Assembly: GCA_023525975.1 (NCBI GenBank) | Contig: CM042020.1 | Coordinates: 15,897,001-15,961,000, forward strand | Length of the DNA stretch: 64,000 nt | Reading direction: 5' to 3' | Source of the DNA: Smallanthus sonchifolius | Lineage: Eukaryota; Streptophyta; Magnoliopsida; Asterales; Asteraceae | Part shown: one piece after another, positions 59,390 through 64,000 of the stretch | How the letters are laid out: every line of letters begins with the position of its first letter | Numbering within the stretch: position 1 is the first letter of the stretch | Translations under genes and position numbers: made by a program | Notes under the pieces: generated by a model | What the model saw: only the letters and a program-made list of their open reading frames with translations | What the model was told of the DNA's origin: nothing | The model's database searches: none

Positions 59390-60477
59390 TAGCCTGTTTA
59401 ACCCTTTTAGTCCAAAAAAGAATCTTTTAACATATCAGCCCCTGAGGTTGTATTTTTATAACCATTTCAGTCCATGACACTAACGCTGTTAACTTTTCTG
59501 TTAAGTATAAGAGCATTTTAGTCATTTTATTTCTAAGTAAACTAATTAATTTTTTAAGTTCAATAAAAACTTTTTTTAGATTATTTCATAAAAAAAATTT
59601 CTACTTTTTTTAAAAACGTTTTTTTTACTTTTAAAAATTATTTTTTTAGTTCTTTTTTCCATAAAAACGTCTTTTTTAAATCTTTTTAAAAACGTTTTTT
59701 GATAAAAAAATTTAAAACTTTTTTCATAAAAAGCGATTTAAAAATATTTTTTTAGTTTTTTTATAAATTTTTTTAGCTTTTTATAAAATGTTTTTTTAAC
59801 TATTTTAAAAACTTTTTTTTTACTTTTTTGAGTGAACTAGTTTTAAAAATAGTGAACTATTTAAAAAAATATGTTTTTAAAATAGTTAAAAAAATATTTT
59901 ACGAATAAGCTAAAAAACGTTTTTATAAAAAAAACGAAAAAATGTTTTTAAAAACGTTTTTTATGAAAAAAAGTTTAAAAAAAATATTTTTTAGAAAAGT
60001 GAAAAAACGTTTTTAAAAAGATTCAAAAATGTCTTTTAAAAAACTTTTTTAAAATATTTTACGAAAAAAGTAAAAAACTCTTTTATAAAAAAAATTAAAA
60101 AAATGTTTTTAAAAACGTTTTTTATGAAAAAAGTTAAAAAAGTGTTTTTTAGAAAAGTGATAAAACGTTTTTAGAAAGATTCAAAAAAGACGTTTTTACG
60201 AAATAACAAACAAAAAAAATGATTTTAAAAAATAAAAAAAAAACGTTTTTAAAAAAAATAGAAAAAAAGTTTTATAAAAAAGCCTAAAAAAGTTTTTATT
60301 GAATTGAAAAGATTAACTAGTTTACTTAAAAATAAAATAACTAAAATGCCCCTATACTTAACAGAAAAATTAACAGAGTTAGTGTCATGGACTGAAATGG
60401 TTATAAAAATACAACCTCAGGGATGATATGTTAAAAGATTTTTTTTAAACTAAAAGGATTAAACAGGACAAACCAAC
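59390..60477. mobile_element. Foldback element, about 1.1 kb, with AAACGTTT repeats
   Basis: The outer 170 bp at each end are close reverse complements: left TGAGGTTGTATTTTTATAAC and CATTTCAGTCCATGACACTA, right TAGTGTCATGGACTGAAATG and GTTATAAAAATACAACCTCA. The inner ~700 bp is A/T homopolymer broken by many AAAAACGTTTTT words. No coding capacity. Ends suggest a Mutator-derived MITE; no target duplication was defined. Confidence 0.75.
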
Positions 60478-60902
60478 CAAAAACTAGAGATAGAAGGCAA
60501 ACGGGCAACAAGCTGCGCCGCCAACCCTTTTTGAATAGCAAAACCAAGTCTTTTAAAAACTACATCTACAGATCTTGGGGTCATAACATTACTATGCATG
60601 ACCCGCTGTACTCGGTTAAGTAACTCCACGGCCTTTGGTGCAAGGAAACCAAAAGTGTCAAAAACAAATGGTATAAACACGTGTTGGCTGTCAAGACACA
60701 CTTTCTCGTGTTTGGTCACTTTGTTCGAAGCAGCTTTTAGAGCAGCCTGACTCACCGTGAAAACACTAACTCCCAAGCCCACCAGAGGGGAGACCCCTGT
60801 TAGATCTACACACGCATGTTTCCCACCTATCCACCCAAAGACCAAAATGTCAGCGGGTCTAAGTGTTGATCTTCCTTCCAATGGGTCCGTCAAGAAATTC
60901 AC
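60459..60902 (-). pseudogene. Fragment of a TE-associated ORF (C-terminal domain)
   Basis: 147-codon minus-strand frame: RPADILVFGWIGGKHACVDL, TGVSPLVGL, HVFIPFVFDTFGFLAPKAVE, LLNRVQRVMHSNVM, AIQKGLAAQLVARLPSI. From memory of plant genomes this is the conserved C-terminus of a repetitive protein class, often attached to reverse-transcriptase-like proteins or misnamed 'auxilin-like'. The RPAD...VDLTG spacing could be a restriction-like nuclease core, which is only an inference. No upstream domains are present, and the frame starts within 20 bp of a poly(A) run on the plus strand (60918-60941). Confidence 0.55.
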
Positions 60903-60941
60903 TGGTGCCTCTTCCTTAAAAAAAAAAAAAAAAAAAAAAAA

Positions 60942-61127
60942 CGAAGTTTACTCAAGATTTTATTACAAAATTTGGTTGTAGATATTGCGATCGATGAATC
61001 GTACCGAATTTTTAAGAATAAATTTGACGACGTGGGGCATTTCCAATCCATGCTTCCTCCGTCGGCTCCCGACTTTCATCTATCTAATTCTCCCGGCGTT
61101 TATCTCCGTCCCTGAGAGCGCCACCGG
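60942..61127 (+). promoter_or_regulatory. 5' region of SPPA
   Basis: Only about 185 bp separate the poly(A)/TE fragment from the SPPA start codon. No clear TATA box was seen. An upstream ATG frame at 60985-61182 overlaps the SPPA start in another frame and could be an upstream ORF if transcribed. Confidence 0.4.
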
Positions 61128-64000
61128 ATGTCTAGGCTTCTCACCACCACCGTCCACATCTCCGCCGCTATCCTCACCATAACCCGCTCGCCGCTCTACC
61201 TCTCTCCCTCTTTCTTCTCCCCTCCGCATTTCACTTCCGCTTACCGTCATCTTCCTAAATCCTATCGGAGCATTTCTGTTCGAGCCGTCGATTCCTCATC
61301 TGACACCAAAAGTGACGATGTTTCGTCGGAAAATCAGGAGGATAGAAGCGAGTTGAAGTCCGAATTGGATAATAATGGCAGTTTAAGAGGCGATGGTGAT
61401 TATCCTAACGGAGAATTTGAATTTGAAAAGGCAGGTGCGTGGAAGAGCTTCGTGGTGAAGCTGCGCATGCTAATTGCTTATCCATGGCAACGTGTTCGCA
61501 AGGGTAGTGTTTTGACTTTGAAATTGCGTGGGCAGGTTTGGTGCTTCTGAGCCCTATTTTTTCATTGATGATTTAATAAATTTGAGAGTTTTTTATTGTT
61601 TTATTTTGTTAACTCATCTGTTTGTAGATATTGCTCATTTTGGTATCTTATGTACTAGGCATTACTGCAAATATTATTTTTTGAATTTTTATATAGCAGC
61701 AAAGGATGAAACAATATTCTTGATGTGATCTAGATGAAGGAACTTTAAACTTTCACTTTTAATGAATATGATTTATGCAGTCATAATGACTAATCATGCA
61801 AATTTACTTGATGGAAGCCCTCTAGTTGAATATGGTAGTAGTTGCTAAGTATACTTCAATGTAGTCTTTCAATTTACTTGGCATACATTATATGTTAGTT
61901 GAGATGTGAAATGTTGAAGAATAGCACCCGTGTTGCCAGATTCGTAAGTAGCTAAACTAGTTTTGTTTCTTAATTGTTCAGCCTTCATTTGAAACCTACA
62001 TTTTTTTCATCTGTAATATTAGTCCTATGGAACTATTAGATTGAATCCATACATACTAGAAATTAAAGCTTGAAATAGCTTTGTTTGGTTGAGTGGGAAT
62101 CAATGCAAGTTCTTCTTTCTTAGGTAGGAATCTAAATAGCTATATGTGTTTAAATTAAATTTTGGATGAGAGCTTAATTTTTTGTTTTTTTTTTTAACTT
62201 TTACTGTTGTCAATTTCAGATATCTGATCAGGTGAAGACTCGTTTCTCTTCAGGGTTATCCCTGCCTCAAATCTGTGAAAACCTAATAAAGGCAGCATAT
62301 GATCCTCGTATATCTGGTGTTTATCTCCATATCGAAACCCTGAACTGTGGGTGGGGTAAAATTGAAGAAATTCGAAGACACATATTGGATTTTAGGAAGT
62401 CAGGTGTTTTGTCATTATCTTATTTAGATCTTTTAATTAAATTATGATAACATCCTTTTGTTATTCTGAATCTTTTTAGTCCATTACTTGGTATCTTTTG
62501 GATGACAAAATGTTATTTTAGTACTTCTTTTCTTTACATTTAGTATAGTTTCAACTACCATAAGTTTAATACATCCTCTATTGTGATAATTCAATTCAGG
62601 AAAATTCATCGTTGGTTATGCACCTCTATGGGGTGAAAAGGAATATTACCTTGGTTGTGCCTGTGAAGAACTGTACACCCCTCCAAGTGCTTATTTTTCA
62701 TTATACGGTTTAACTGCTCAAGCACAATTTCTTGGAGGTTAGTCAAAATATTACATTTCAGCTCAAGTTTTATCTTGGTCAACAGAATGAGATATGCAAT
62801 TGACCCTGTTATTGGTGCTTCTTGTCAACAAGAAAAGATTTTATTAGTCTGCTGAATTGCATGTTCATGTCACATAATCTATGGCTATAAGAAATTGATA
62901 AAAAAAAGATGGTGAGCACCTTTATAGAGGATTTTTCTTGACAAGTTCTCCTGTAATAGAAAGTGGAAGTTGATTCATTGTGTGGCAAACTAGCAATTTG
63001 AAATGCATCTTATATTTGACGTGTTAAAATTTGTGAGATCAACTTCTAAACCTAACCAGAGTTACGTGCATAAAGGTGTACTTGAGAAAGTAGGTGTGGA
63101 ACCACAAGTGCAGAGGATTGGTAAATATAAGAGTGCCGGTGATCAATTAACTCGCAAGAATATATCGGAAGAAAATCGTGAGGTGCTTAATACGTTGCTT
63201 GATAATATCTATGGAAATTGGGTTGATAAGATTTCTCAAGCCAAAGGTGAAGTTCCTTTTTGGTTTCCTATCTTGATATATATCAAAGTAGATAGTTTGA
63301 TTATCTTTTTTTTCTTTTGCAGGAAAGAAAAAGGAAGAAATCGAGAGTTTTATCAATGAAGGAGTTTACCAAATAGAGAAGTTGAAAGTAGATGGATGGA
63401 TAACGGATATTAAATATGATGATGAGGTATACTCATGAAAAAAAAAACAAGAATAGACTAGACTTCTTATTTCAGGAATAGAACATAATTCTTCTAACCT
63501 TTTACATTGAATAGAATATGGAATTCAAAATGTTAAAAAAGCTTGATTATTGAATGTTGATGATTGTGGTTTGCACTTTCATCTACTACAAATGTAGTTT
63601 TAGTGCATCATAGAGACCTCACTCTTGCTTCTTTCTATGATAAATATACCATTTCAGATATGTTGCTGGTAATGTGTAACCTTTTCAGGTTACATCCATG
63701 TTGAAAAAAAAATTGGGCATTGCAGAAGAGAAAAAACTTCCGATTGTTGATTACAAGTAATGATCTCTCTTTTATAGTTGATACCTTACCCCAATATTAT
63801 GATCACCATATGCGGTATGCCTAGTAAGAAGAAGGGGGGGGGGGGAGGGGTTTCTTTCTACTTGAGAGTCTTCTATGTGTATAGTTGTATACACTCATCA
63901 ATCCTGTGCATCATCTCTGTTTAATGCTTGCACAAAATAACGTATAGGCTACTTTATTTTCCTTTCTCCAGGAAATACTCCAGTGTTAAGAAATGGACGG
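61128..64000 (+). CDS. SPPA: Signal peptide peptidase SppA-like serine protease, plastid type (5' part, 7 exons seen)
   Basis: Plant relative of bacterial protease IV (peptidase family S49). The Arabidopsis counterpart is a light-induced thylakoid-associated protease. Exons: 61128-61535, 62220-62403, 62600-62737, 63076-63246, 63324-63426, 63689-63756, and 63972 onward. All have GT-AG borders and keep one frame for 367 residues, then the window ends. Residues 1-55 are Ser/Thr/Arg-rich without acidic residues, like a chloroplast transit peptide, with VRA-V near residue 52 a likely cleavage site. The first S49 domain includes ISDQVKTRFSSGLSLPQICE, AAYDPRISGVYLHIETLNCG, EEIRRHILDFRKSGKF, EYYLGCACEELYTPPSAY and VEPQVQRIGKYKSAGDQ. 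Lys 262 in YKSAG matches the catalytic Lys of E. coli SppA. The Ser nucleophile should lie in the second domain beyond the window. Confidence 0.95.

Noticed and set aside
60985..61182. 65-codon frame overlapping the SPPA start
   Set aside because: No domain and wrong frame; the SPPA start at 61128 gives a transit peptide and continuous homology. At most an upstream ORF.

Overview
This window looks like nuclear DNA of a flowering plant, most likely a eudicot. It has introns with GT-AG borders, a plant CCT-domain regulator, a plastid-type SppA protease gene, chromodomain Ty3/gypsy elements, Athila-like LTRs, Helitrons, CACTA and Mutator-like elements. The style of the repeats suggests Asteraceae, but that is only an impression. 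Only two host genes are supported. One is a two-exon CCT-motif (CMF) gene on the minus strand (13794-16431). The other is the 5' half of SPPA on the plus strand (61128 to the window end). Nearly everything else is transposable-element sequence, much of it nested.

Layout. 1-3306: 5' end of a decayed minus-strand Ty3/gypsy element (gag, PBS, 5' LTR). 3484-6392: a complete 2.9-kb CACTA-type element with CAA target duplication. About 6.7-12.8 kb: DNA elements bounded by TA microsatellites; one carries two copies of a captured ribosomal protein L10a (uL1) gene fragment. 13.8-16.4 kb: CMF gene with a MITE-like element in its intron. 17.6-25.2 kb: a minus-strand LTR element with only gag and protease, whose 3' LTR holds two solo LTRs. 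25.6-27.7 kb: collapsed Ty1/copia remnant. 28.4-30.4 kb: Athila-like LTR and leader. 30401-40667: full-length but mutated chromovirus on the minus strand, with a non-coding LTR element inside its 5' LTR. 41.7-43.4 kb: short Helitrons. 43470-52579: an intact, very young chromovirus with a 1522-residue gag-pol frame, inserted into a SINE-like sequence. 52907-59275: a Mutator-like element with 9-bp target duplication, containing a non-coding LTR element and a solo LTR. 59.4-60.5 kb: foldback element. 60459-60902: fragment of a TE-associated ORF. Then SPPA.

Two patterns cut across the element families. First, at least six LTR types carry short palindromes, usually 6-9 bp arms around a variable 0-4 nt centre, and unrelated elements share the same arms (CGAAACTA in the 43-52 kb chromovirus and the 37-39 kb non-coding element; GCGAACTT and GCGTACTT in the 57-59 kb LTR and the 53-56 kb element). 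Second, all chromovirus-type LTRs here contain a splice-donor-like box (GGTGAGTTCTA) that can pair with a box hundreds of bases downstream, just before an acceptor-like CAG. In the most diverged LTR both boxes have changed while staying complementary. These are the best candidates for something undescribed.
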